Shown: in pieces, positions 41,743 through 49,817 of the stretch | Numbering within the stretch: the first letter of the stretch is position 1 | Layout of the letters: every line of letters begins with the position of its first letter | Assembly (NCBI RefSeq): GCF_016863015.1 | Contig: NZ_BOOB01000024.1 | Coordinates: 112,260-176,259 of the forward strand | DNA length: 64,000 nt | From: Microbispora amethystogenes | GTDB lineage: Bacteria; Actinomycetota; Actinomycetes; Streptosporangiales; Streptosporangiaceae | Reading direction: 5' to 3' | Made by a program: the position numbers and the translations under genes | Notes under the pieces: generated by a model | What the model was told of the DNA's origin: nothing | What the model saw: only the letters and a program-made list of their open reading frames with translations | The model's database searches: none

Positions 41743-41961
41743 ATGACAGAGAGTAGGGGTGCTGCCGCCGGGCGTCCGGTGTTCGCGGGGTGGCGGATCA
41801 TGCGGAGCGACGCGGGGCGGTTGTGGGCGACGCGGCAGCGGCCGTTCCCTGCAGCGGTGGAGGAGGCGGGCGCGAACCGGACGGTCGACGGCGACGACCT
41901 GGTGGCGTTGTGCCAGGCGATCGCCGTGCAGGAGGGCATCGCCGAAGGGGCGGCCTGGTGA
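41743..41961 (+). CDS. Small protein divergent from the XRE/TPR gene
   Basis: A 72-residue protein: F-A-G-W-R-I-M-R-S-D-A-G-R-L-W-A-T-R (14-31), then N-R-T-V-D-G-D-D-L-V-A-L-C-Q-A-I-A-V-Q-E. It resembles short actinomycete proteins encoded opposite XRE regulators, where the W-R-I-x-x-S-D-x-G-R-x-W-A-T-R core is conserved. No known activity. The ribosome site is GGATGGTGG about 12 nt upstream. Confidence 0.6.
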   Translation: MTESRGAAAGRPVFAGWRIMRSDAGRLWATRQRPFPAAVEEAGANRTVDGDDLVALCQAIAVQEGIAEGAAW

Positions 41962-42092
41962 TCGCGCCCGCCGCGGCACCCGGCGCCGCCAGGCTTCCGC
42001 GATGCCCGATCACCGCGTCGTCCGCGGGATCGGGACACCGTTTCGCCTCCGCGCTGGTCGAGTGACCAGGGGCGCCGGAACCCTGCGGCGGC

Positions 42093-42596
42093 TCAGACGT
42101 GCCAGTCGTCCTGGTAGTCGTCGTGCCAGTTGTACGCGGCGGCCTCCAGCTTCAGCAGGTGCTCCGCCTGGGAGTGCTCCTCGACCGCCAGGTAGAAATC
42201 GTCGAGGAGGATGGACTCCAGGAACGCCACGCGAGCCCGCTTCGCCCACAGGTCCCGCTCCGCCCTCCAGTCGCGCACGCCCTTCCGCGCGATCAGGTCC
42301 GTGTGGTGGAGGCCCTCCTCGATGCGGGCGTTCAGGAAGGCGATGATCTCCCCGAACATGGACTCTCCGAGGTTCGCACGCGTTCGGCGGGCCGCGGCGA
42401 TGATCTCGCGGTAGCGGGCGGCGAGAGCGGGCTCCTCCGCGCTGGCGAGGCGCGTCCATGGGAAGCGCAGGACGATCGCCTCCCCGTCAGCCGGCTCATC
42501 CTCACCCACGAACGCGGCGGCCCGGAGAAGCGCGACCGCGAGCAGCGGGCGATTACGGACGATCCCCAAGAGGGTTTCGTGATCGAGTGTTGCCAT
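42093..42596 (-). CDS. Hypothetical protein with R-N-R-P-x-L-A-x-x-L-L-R motif
   Basis: A 167-residue mainly helical protein. The first 30 residues (ETLLGIVRNRPLLAVALLRAAAFV) resemble the N-terminus of the PD-(D/E)XK-like protein at 38670-39554 (DTLNLMFQNRPRLAVEMLRDHLGV). The rest is charged and helical, with acidic and aromatic residues at the end (YNWHDDYQDDWHV). No nuclease core is visible. I do not recognise a named family. The start at ATG 42596 is uncertain because no good ribosome site is present; an in-frame ATG further upstream would add ten residues. Confidence 0.55.
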   Translation of the reverse strand: MATLDHETLLGIVRNRPLLAVALLRAAAFVGEDEPADGEAIVLRFPWTRLASAEEPALAARYREIIAAARRTRANLGESMFGEIIAFLNARIEEGLHHTDLIARKGVRDWRAERDLWAKRARVAFLESILLDDFYLAVEEHSQAEHLLKLEAAAYNWHDDYQDDWHV

Positions 42597-43076
42597 GGAC
42601 CGGACATTACAATGAGTGACCATATGATCGCCAAGTGTGCTTGGTGATGGGGTGGTTTCCTTCTCCCTGGTAGAAGCTCTCTTCAACCAGGTGCGACCTC
42701 GAGCCCCGCAACTCCTGCCTCCGGCCCGAAGCGAAACGACCGCGTGCCGGTGAACCGCAGGCGCGGCAGCCGCAGTCGTTTCGGCAAATACCTCTCTACT
42801 TCCGAACCCGGGCACATCGGGATGTGTCTCTCGGCACAAGCGCACGGGTCGTGATCGCGCCGTCGGAAGCCGCGCGTCCGGTCGACGGTCAATCTGGACG
42901 AGAGAAGCGCCGTTACGATTCTGATCTCTACTGGGTTGTCGCGAGAAAAGCGCCTCCACTAGCCTCCAGATGACCATGTGATGCGGCCCGACGGGCTTCC
43001 GCGTCTGTACGGCTGACGCCGAAGCGGATACGCCCCCACCCGCACGAAGTTCTTTCGTGCTGCCTGGGGGAAGCCT
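42597..43076. other. Gene-free spacer upstream of the DUF2075 helicase
   Basis: No supported gene. It contains divergent promoter space for the 42093-42596 gene and the helicase. A short inverted repeat, CACGAAGTTCTTTCGTG (43042-43058), lies just before the helicase start and could be an operator. The base composition is more mixed than in the flanking genes. Confidence 0.4.
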
Positions 43077-44936
43077 GTGACGGCGTTACGGCTGTCCGTG
43101 GAGAGCCTGATCGTCTCGCCCAACGAAGCAGCGCTTGCCGAGCAGCTCAGCGAGCATCTGCGCGTGACCACCGGTCGCGGCCCGTCTCCTTCCGAGGTCA
43201 GATCATGGCAGCGGAGCCTTCCCGCGCTGGCCAGAGACCTGGCCGACGCGGGGCTCGGCAAAGTAGAGCTGCTGGTCGAGTACAAGCTTCCGTTGACCAG
43301 CAAGCGCGCCGACGTGGTGCTGGCCGGCGTGCACCCGCGTACCGGCGAGGACTCCTACGTCGTCGTCGAGCTCAAGCAGTGGAGCCGGGCGGAGCCCTCC
43401 GACCAGGGCGATCACCTGGTCATCGTGGACGGCATGCCGGGCAGGGATCTGCTCAACCCCGCCGAGCAGGTCCGGCGCTACTGCGAGTACATGTCCGACT
43501 TCCTGAGTGTGCTCAAGGACCGGCCGAGGTCTGTCCACGGCGCCGCCTAACTGCACAACGCCATGGACCTCGACGTGGACGGGCAGCATGACCAGGTGCG
43601 GGACGAGCGGAGCAGGCTCTTCACCAAGCAGCGCCGTGGTGACTTCCTCAACTACCTGAGAGAACGTCTGGCCGACAAGCCGGGTGCCGAAGCCGCCGAC
43701 CGACTGCTGAGCAGCCCGGTCGCGCCGAGCAAGCAGCTCATGGCGTACGCCGCCGACGAGATCCGCGAGCGGGAACAGTTCACCCTCCTCGACGAACAGC
43801 AGGTCGCCTACGAACTGGTCATGCGCGCCGTCGACAAGGCTCGCCGCGCCGACTTCAAACAGGTCGTGATCGTCACTGGCGGCCCCGGGAGCGGCAAGAG
43901 CGTGATCGCCCTCTCGCTGCTCGGTGAGCTCTACCGGCAGGGCCGGACCGCGCTGCACGCGACCGGCTCGCAGTCGTTCACCCAGACCATGCGCCGCTAT
44001 CCGGGCCGGGGCAGCACACGGATCAAGAACCTCTTCATGTACTTCAACAGCTTCGTCGACGCGGAGCAGAACGGCATCGACGTCCTGATCTGCGATGAAG
44101 CGCACCGTATCCGCGAGACATCCACCAGTCGCTTCACCCCGGCGGCGAAGCGCACGGGCCGGTCCCAGTTGGACGAGCTGATGGCCGCCGCCCGGGTGCC
44201 GGTGTTCCTGCTCGACGAGCACCAGGTCGTACGGCCCGGCGAGCTCGGCACCGTGCACGCCATCGAGCAGTACGCGCAGTCGCGTGGTTACGCGGTGAAC
44301 CGCGTCTCCCTCGACGAGCAGTTCCGGTGCGGCGGTAGCCGCAAGTACGAGCGATGGGTCCTCCACCTGCTCGGACTCGAAGGCAGCGGCCCGGTGCCAT
44401 GGGCCGGTGACGAGAACTTCGAGGTACGGCTCGCGCACTCTCCTCAGGAACTCGAGGCAGCCCTTCTCGCCAGGCCCGGCACGGCTCGGATGACCGCCGG
44501 GTTCTGCTGGCCCTGGAGTGACCCCCGATCCGACGACTCCCTCGTGAACGACGTCGTCATCGGCGACTGGTCCCGGCCCTGGAACGTCAAGAAGGACCGC
44601 GCCGTGGGCGACGCGCCGCCCAGCATGTTGTGGGCGACCGAGCCGAGCGGCTTCGGCCAGGTGGGATGCGTCTACACCGCCCAAGGTTTCGAGTACGACT
44701 GGTCGGGTGTCATCATCGGTCCCGACCTGAGCGTGCGCGACGGACGGCTGGTCACCGTGCGCGAGGCCAACAGGGATCCGGCCTTCAAGAATCGAAAGGC
44801 GGTGCCGGACGCGGATTTCGACCATCTCGCCCGTAACGTCTACAAGGTCCTTCTCACCCGTGGCATGCGCGGGACCGTCATCTACGCGGTCGACCCCGTG
44901 CTCCGTGACTTTCTCGCACGCCACATCCTGACCTGA
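43077..44936 (+). pseudogene. DUF2075 (Schlafen-type) DNA/RNA helicase split by an in-frame stop
   Basis: Two parts in the same frame, 43077-43550 and 43563-44936, together match a DUF2075 helicase of about 620 residues. Part one has the PD-(D/E)XK-like nuclease N-domain (LVEYKLPLTSKRADVVLAGV...YVVVELKQW). It ends ...VHGAA-stop, where relatives read H-G-A-A-Y-L-H-N-A; the stop TAA replaces a Tyr codon, and L-H-N-A continues directly after it. Part two has Walker A G-G-P-G-S-G-K-S (about 44010 upstream region), I-C-D-E-A-H-R (Walker B), E-Q-F-R-C, and the C-terminal T-A-Q-G-F-E-Y-D and L-T-R-G-M-R-G motifs. Start GTG 43077 follows GGGGGAAG. It could be inactivated, read through, or reinitiated at ATG 43563. 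Confidence 0.8.
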
Positions 44937-45047
44937 AGCGCTTACACGGACCCCGCTCGCGGCGTGTTGCGCCGCCTGAGCTGATATCTCCGACAAGACG
45001 GCCCAGGCACGGCGACTGCGAAATCATTGGGTCGTGGGGATGTGGAC

Positions 45048-46736
45048 GTGGTGAGGGCGAAGATCATAGGTGGCCGGTACGAGCTCGACCCCAACTCGCG
45101 CCGCAGGGGCGGGATGGGAGAGGTCTGGTTCGGCTACGACAAGCGGCTGGACCGGCCGATCGCGATCAAGTTCATCCGGGTCGACCGCCTGGCGGACGGA
45201 AGGCCGGACGATGAGCTGACCAGGCGCTTCGTGCGCGAGTCGCGGATCACGGCCAGCCTGGAACACCCTGGGGTGCCCGCGGTCTATGACTGCGGCACCG
45301 ACGGCGACGATCTCTATCTGGTCATGCAGCTCGTCCGGGGCGCCCCGCTGAACGACCTGCTCGACGAGGTGGAGGAGATCCCGGTCGGCTGGGCCGCGGC
45401 GGTCGCCGCCCAGGTGTGCTCGGTGCTCGCCGTCGCCCACGCCAACTCGCTCGTGCACCGCGACCTCAAGCCCGCCAACCTGATGCTCTGCCCGGACGGC
45501 ACCGTGAAGGTGCTCGACTTCGGGGTGGCCGCCGCGCTCTCGCCGTCGGCAACCCGGCTGACCGTCACCGGCGTCGTGGTCGGAACGGCCGAATACATGG
45601 CCCCCGAGCAGACGATGAGCGGCACCACCAGCCCGCAGACCGATCTCTACGCGCTCGGGGTGATCCTGCACGAGCTGCTCGCCGGGAGGAACCAGTTCGC
45701 CGCCGAGACCCCGCTGGCCTCGATGCGCAGGCACGTGGACGAGCCGCCGGTGCCGGTGCGGACGCTGCGGCCCGACGTCCCGGAGGGGCTCGAACGGCTG
45801 ATCCTGTGGCTGCTCGCCAAGAAGCCCGAGGACCGGCCGTCCGGCGCCGCCCTGGTCTACGAGCGGCTGCTGCCGTTCTGCCGTGAGCTGCCGCCCCTGC
45901 CGGGCTTCGTGGACGGCGGCGCCGCACAGCCCGTGCGCATGTACGCCGCTGTTGTCGGCCGGGTCGCCACTTCTCCGAACGTCACAGGGAACACCGCCGG
46001 AAACGCCGCAGGGAACGCCGTCGTGGGGTACGCCGACCACGGGCCGGTCGCCACCGGAAGCGTCGCTCCCGTCCCGCCATCCTCCGTCCCGCACGCCCCA
46101 GCCTCGTACGGGCCTGTCTCGTACGCTCCTGCCGCGCAGGCCATGGCTCCGCACGGCTCCGTTTCGCAGGGCTCCGGGCATCGGCCTCCGGGCGGGCACG
46201 ACGTGGGCCGGGTGCGGCGGGACGCCGGCGCGCTCAAGGGGGAGTCGCGGTACCGGCAGGCCGCCGAGCTGCTGGCGGAGGCCGTACAGTCCGTGGAGCC
46301 CGGGGGAGACGAGGGGCTGGAGCTGCGGATCGAGCTCGCGGACGTGCTGTTCCTCGGCGGCGACTACCGGCGGGCCGCCCCCGAGTTCCGGCGGCTGGCG
46401 GCCGACCTCGCCGAGCGGAGGGGCGAGGACGACCACCTGGTCCTCCGGTTCCGCCTCATGGAGGCCAACTGTCACGCGGCGCTGGGTGACACCACGCTCG
46501 CGCTCGAACAGATGCGCCTGCTGCTGCGCGACGAGCGGCGGCTGAGGGTCGACGAGGATCGGATCTTGGAGCTGCGGCGCCGCATCGGCCTGCTGGAGCT
46601 GGGAGCCGGCGAGCGGGTGCGGGCCGGCCGGACCCTGGGTGACCTGCTGCCCGACCTGGAACGGCGGTACGGCGTGGAGCATCCGACCGTCGGCAAGGTC
46701 AGGGAACTGCTCGACGGCCTCGCCGCCGCGCGCTGA
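45048..46736 (+). CDS. Serine/threonine protein kinase with TPR-like C-terminus
   Basis: About 562 residues. Kinase domain: G-G-R-Y-E-L, Gly loop R-R-R-G-G-M-G-E-V-W (the first Gly of G-x-G-x-x-G is replaced by Arg), I-A-I-K-F (Lys), H-R-D-L-K-P-A-N, L-D-F-G-V-A, M-A-P-E-Q and D-x-Y-A-L-G-V. A linker of about 120 residues rich in Ala/Gly/Ser/Pro follows, then a TPR-like domain (ESRYRQAAELLAEAVQSVEP...LRIELADVLFLGGDYRRAAPEFRRLAADL). No membrane segment, so it is a soluble Hanks-type kinase. GTG 45048 is chosen because GGGGA sits 7 nt upstream; TTG 45027 and GTG 45042 are in frame. Targets unknown. Confidence 0.85.
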   Translation: MVRAKIIGGRYELDPNSRRRGGMGEVWFGYDKRLDRPIAIKFIRVDRLADGRPDDELTRRFVRESRITASLEHPGVPAVYDCGTDGDDLYLVMQLVRGAPLNDLLDEVEEIPVGWAAAVAAQVCSVLAVAHANSLVHRDLKPANLMLCPDGTVKVLDFGVAAALSPSATRLTVTGVVVGTAEYMAPEQTMSGTTSPQTDLYALGVILHELLAGRNQFAAETPLASMRRHVDEPPVPVRTLRPDVPEGLERLILWLLAKKPEDRPSGAALVYERLLPFCRELPPLPGFVDGGAAQPVRMYAAVVGRVATSPNVTGNTAGNAAGNAVVGYADHGPVATGSVAPVPPSSVPHAPASYGPVSYAPAAQAMAPHGSVSQGSGHRPPGGHDVGRVRRDAGALKGESRYRQAAELLAEAVQSVEPGGDEGLELRIELADVLFLGGDYRRAAPEFRRLAADLAERRGEDDHLVLRFRLMEANCHAALGDTTLALEQMRLLLRDERRLRVDEDRILELRRRIGLLELGAGERVRAGRTLGDLLPDLERRYGVEHPTVGKVRELLDGLAAAR

Positions 46737-46924
46737 CCCCTCAGGTCGCGGACCCTCGGGCCACGGACACCGGGACCGCGGGCACCGAGCGGCGGACTCC
46801 CTGGGCCATGGACAGCCGGGCTGCGGATACCCGGGCCGCAGGCCGGCTCCGGGCCGGCGCGAGCACCCCCGTCGACGGCCCTGACCGATGCGGTGGGAAT
46901 TCTTCGAAGATGTTCGGCGGAGGG

Positions 46925-46951
46925 TGTCGGATCCGGACGGCGGCGTTCGTA
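46925..46951 (+). promoter_or_regulatory. ECF42-type promoter candidate for the DGPF gene
   Basis: TGTCGG (46925-46930) and CGTA (46948-46951) are separated by 17 nt, about 57 nt before the DGPF start. ECF42 sigma factors are known to recognise a TGTCGA -35 and a CG(A/T)C-type -10 in front of DGPF genes; each box here differs at one position. Confidence 0.4.
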
Positions 46952-47007
46952 GCAGGGGTGAGAGGCGGCCCGAGGGGGCGGCCACACGACGACAGGAGAT
47001 GATCCCG

Positions 47008-47337
47008 ATGGCGCAGTACCTGATGTCCGTGCTCAACGAGTCGGCCGTCGCCACCGACGAGGAGCAGGCCGCGATCGACGTCTTCAACGAGCAGCTCCAG
47101 GCCGACGGTCACTGGGTCTTTGCCGTGGGACTCGCGTCGCCCGGCACGGCCACCGTCGTCGACGGCCGGGACGGAGAGCCGGTGTTCACCGACGGGCCCT
47201 ACCTGGAGTCGAAGGAGCACATCATCGGCTTCTGGATCATCGAGGCGCCCCACCTCGACGTGGCGCTGCGGCTCGCCGCCGCGGGGTCGAAGAGCTGCAA
47301 CCGGAGGGTCGAGCTGCGGCCGATCCTGGGCGAATGA
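47008..47337 (+). CDS. DGPF/YCII-domain protein, ECF42 partner
   Basis: A 109-residue YCII-fold protein: M-A-Q-Y-L-M-S-V-L-N-E and the eponymous F-T-D-G-P-Y-L-E-S-K-E-H-I-I-G-F-W-I-I-E (about 56-75). In this copy the D-G-P-F motif reads D-G-P-Y. DGPF proteins are encoded next to ECF42 sigma factors and are their main targets; their biochemical role is unknown. The stop overlaps the sigma factor start by 4 nt (47334-47337), giving translational coupling. The ATG has AGGAG 10 nt upstream. Confidence 0.88.
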   Translation: MAQYLMSVLNESAVATDEEQAAIDVFNEQLQADGHWVFAVGLASPGTATVVDGRDGEPVFTDGPYLESKEHIIGFWIIEAPHLDVALRLAAAGSKSCNRRVELRPILGE

Positions 47338-48554
47338 CCGGCGTCGACGAGGTGATCGCCCGGGTCCACCGCGAGGAGTGGGCCCGGGTGGTCGCGACCC
47401 TGGCCAGGCGTCTCGGCGACCTCGACGTCGCCGAGGAGATGGCCGCCGAGGCGTTCGCGACCGCCGTCGAGCGATGGCCGGTCGAGGGGGTCCCGCCGAA
47501 CCCCGGCGCGTGGCTGACCACCACCGCCTACCGAAAGGCCGTCGACCGGCTCCGGCGTGAGGTCAGGCGCGAGGAGAAGCACAGGGAGGCGCTGATGCTG
47601 TCCGACACCCCCGAGCCGCTCGGCGCCGTCGACGACGACCGGCTCCGCCTCGTGTTCACCTGCTGCCATCCCGCTCTCGCCATGGAGGCGCGGATCGCGC
47701 TGACCCTGCGGATGGTCGGCGGGCTCACCGTGCCCGAGATCGCCCGCGCGTTCCTGGTCCAGGAGACCGCCATGGGGCAGCGGATCACGCGCGCGAAGGC
47801 GAAGATCAAGGCGGCGAGGATCCCCTACGGAGTGCCGTTCCGCGAGGACCTCCCCGCCCGGGTCACCGGCGTCCTCACGGTCCTCTACCTGATCTTCAAC
47901 GAGGGCTACCTGGCCTCGGACCCCGCCAGGGAGCCGGTTCGCGGCGACCTGACCGCCGAGGCGATCCGGCTGACCCGGCTGGTGCGTGCGCTGCTGCCGG
48001 CGGACGGCGAGGTGGCCGGGCTGCTGGCGTTGATGCTGCTGACGGAGGCCCGCCGGGCCGCGCGGGTGTCGGCGGGCGGCGAGCTGGTCGCCCTCGGCGA
48101 GCAGGACCGCGGCGCCTGGGACCGCGAGCTGATCGCCGAAGGCCACGCCCTGGTCCGCGCGCGCCTCGCCTCCGGGCAGGCGCCGGGGCGCTACCAGGTC
48201 CTCGCCGCGATCAACGCCGTCCACACCGACGCCCGCGACGTCCGTGACACCGACTGGTCGCAGGTCGTCGCGCTCTACGACCAGCTGGTCCGCCTCGACC
48301 CCTCGCCGATCGTGCGGCTCAACCGGGCGATCGCGGTCGCCGAGATCGACGGCCCCCAGGTCGCCCTGGCGGAGGTGGACGGTCTGCCGCTGGAGGGATA
48401 CCACGCCTTCCACGCCACCCGCGCCGACCTGCTGCGCCGGCTGGGCCGCAGCGCGGAGTCGCGGGCGGCGTACGACCGGGCCATCGCCCTCGCCGCCAAC
48501 ACCGCCGAGACGGCGTACCTCGTCCGCCGCCGCGACCAGCTGGCCGGCCCGTGA
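47334..48554 (+). CDS. ECF42-group RNA polymerase sigma factor (DUF6596 C-terminal)
   Basis: A 406-residue sigma factor. Sigma2 region R-V-H-R-E-E-W-A-R-V-V-A-T-L-A-R-R-L-G-D-L-D-V-A-E-E-M-A-A-E-A-F, P-x-x-P-G-A-W-L-T-T-T-A, sigma4 M-V-G-G-L-T-V-P-E-I-A-R-A-F-L-V-Q-E-T-A-M-G-Q-R-I-T-R-A, then the long C-terminal TPR-like extension (Y-L-I-F-N-E-G-Y; L-Y-D-Q-L-V-R-L-D-P-S-P-I-V-R-L-N-R-A-I-A-V) needed for ECF42 function. There is no anti-sigma factor; control is thought to involve the C-terminal domain and the DGPF partner. Convergent with the LacI gene 11 nt downstream. Confidence 0.92.
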   Translation: MTGVDEVIARVHREEWARVVATLARRLGDLDVAEEMAAEAFATAVERWPVEGVPPNPGAWLTTTAYRKAVDRLRREVRREEKHREALMLSDTPEPLGAVDDDRLRLVFTCCHPALAMEARIALTLRMVGGLTVPEIARAFLVQETAMGQRITRAKAKIKAARIPYGVPFREDLPARVTGVLTVLYLIFNEGYLASDPAREPVRGDLTAEAIRLTRLVRALLPADGEVAGLLALMLLTEARRAARVSAGGELVALGEQDRGAWDRELIAEGHALVRARLASGQAPGRYQVLAAINAVHTDARDVRDTDWSQVVALYDQLVRLDPSPIVRLNRAIAVAEIDGPQVALAEVDGLPLEGYHAFHATRADLLRRLGRSAESRAAYDRAIALAANTAETAYLVRRRDQLAGP

Positions 48555-48565
48555 ACGGTCACCGT

Positions 48566-49588
48566 TCAACGGTGTGGGGGAGCGGTGGAGCGGCGTTCGA
48601 CGAGGCGGACGCCGAGCATCGTGTCGCGGCTGGTCGTCTCGGGGCGGCGGACGCGCTGGACGAGGTGCCAGACGGCCTGGGCGCCGAGCAGTTCCTTGTC
48701 GGAGGCGATCGTGGTGAGGGGCGGGGAGGCGTGCGCGGCCATCGCCACGTCGTCGTAGCCGATCACGCTGACGTCGCCGGGCACGCGCAGGCCCCGCTCC
48801 CGCAGCGCGTCGAGCGCCCCGAACGCCGACAGGTCGTTGGCGCAGAACACGGCGGTGGGCGGCACGGGCAGGTCGAGCAGCGCCGTCATCTGCTCGTAGC
48901 CGGTCCGCGCGGTGAAGTCGCCGGGCCGCACGTACGCCGGGTCGGGGGTCAGGCCGTGCTCGGCGCAGGCGCGGTGATAGCCCGCCAGTCGCTGTGCGGC
49001 GGGCACGATGTGCGCCCCGGCCGTGATGATCGCCGGTGGCGGGCTGGTGTGACCGAGCCCGATGAGGTGGCGGGTGGCGAGGTATCCGCCGGTCTCGTCG
49101 TCGTGGCGCACGTAGTCCACCGGGAGGTCGATGACGGCGTGCTCCAGCAGGACACAGCTCACCCCCGCGTCGAGGATCCTCGCCAGGTAGTCGCGGCTCG
49201 CGCCGACGTTCAGCACGAGCAGCCCGGCGACCTGGCCGCGCTCGACGCAGAGCGGCAGCCGGTCGCCCCGCGGCTGGATCACCTCGTACGTCATCGAGAG
49301 GTCGAGCTCGGCGCACGCCTGCTGCGCGCCGTACACGACGGGGGCGTAGTAGAGATTGCCGGGGGAGAACAGCTCGCTCACCCACGACACGAACCCGATC
49401 ATGCCCGTCTCGGCCGGCCGGCGGGCCCGCGGGCGGTAGCCGAGCTCCTCGGCGGCCCGGCGGACCACCGAACCGGTGGCGGGCGAGACCCATGTCTTGC
49501 CGGCGAAGACCGCGGAGGCGGTGCCGATCGAGACGCCGGCCCGCTCGGCCACCTCCTTGAGGGTGGACCGTCCCGTCGTCCGCCGCAT
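48566..49588 (-). CDS. LacI-family transcriptional regulator
   Basis: A 340-residue LacI/GalR repressor: helix-turn-helix S-T-L-K-E-V-A-E-R-A-G-V-S-I-G-T-A-S-A-V-F-A-G-K (8-31), hinge about 46-58, then a periplasmic-binding-like effector domain (M-I-G-F-V-S-W..., F-C-A-N-D-L-S-A-F-G-A-L-D-A-L). It is divergent from the Gfo/Idh/MocA oxidoreductase gene. The matching elements TTTCAGTGAAA (near its own promoter) and TTTCACTGAAA (at the oxidoreductase promoter) are probable binding sites, so it likely controls both genes in response to a sugar. Confidence 0.9.
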   Translation of the reverse strand: MRRTTGRSTLKEVAERAGVSIGTASAVFAGKTWVSPATGSVVRRAAEELGYRPRARRPAETGMIGFVSWVSELFSPGNLYYAPVVYGAQQACAELDLSMTYEVIQPRGDRLPLCVERGQVAGLLVLNVGASRDYLARILDAGVSCVLLEHAVIDLPVDYVRHDDETGGYLATRHLIGLGHTSPPPAIITAGAHIVPAAQRLAGYHRACAEHGLTPDPAYVRPGDFTARTGYEQMTALLDLPVPPTAVFCANDLSAFGALDALRERGLRVPGDVSVIGYDDVAMAAHASPPLTTIASDKELLGAQAVWHLVQRVRRPETTSRDTMLGVRLVERRSTAPPHR

Positions 49589-49653
49589 ACGCCCTCCATG
49601 AGGGGGCCCGGCCGGGCCTGATCGATCTCGGTGTCTGCCCTGAAGTCTCAGTC

Positions 49654-49670
49654 CTGAAATTTCAGTGAAA
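49654..49670. promoter_or_regulatory. LacI operator candidate 1
   Basis: CTGAAATTTCAG (49654-49665) is a perfect 12-bp palindrome overlapping TTTCAGTGAAA (49660-49670). It lies 66-82 nt upstream of the LacI start, in the divergent promoter region. Confidence 0.6.
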
Positions 49671-49790
49671 TTTCGTCGTTCTGACGACGCTAGGCCGTGG
49701 TCATATTGCCCGTCAAGGGGTCATATATCGGTCTTCATCGTTCATTGACCGCTGTGTGAGGTCGGCGTAACTTCGTGCGGGATGTCGCGG

Positions 49791-49801
49791 TTTCACTGAA
49801 A
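49791..49801. promoter_or_regulatory. LacI operator candidate 2
   Basis: TTTCACTGAAA is the exact reverse complement of the TTTCAGTGAAA element at 49660-49670 and sits 16 nt before the oxidoreductase start, where binding would block transcription or translation. Confidence 0.6.
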
Positions 49802-49817
49802 TCAGAGGAGAACGATC

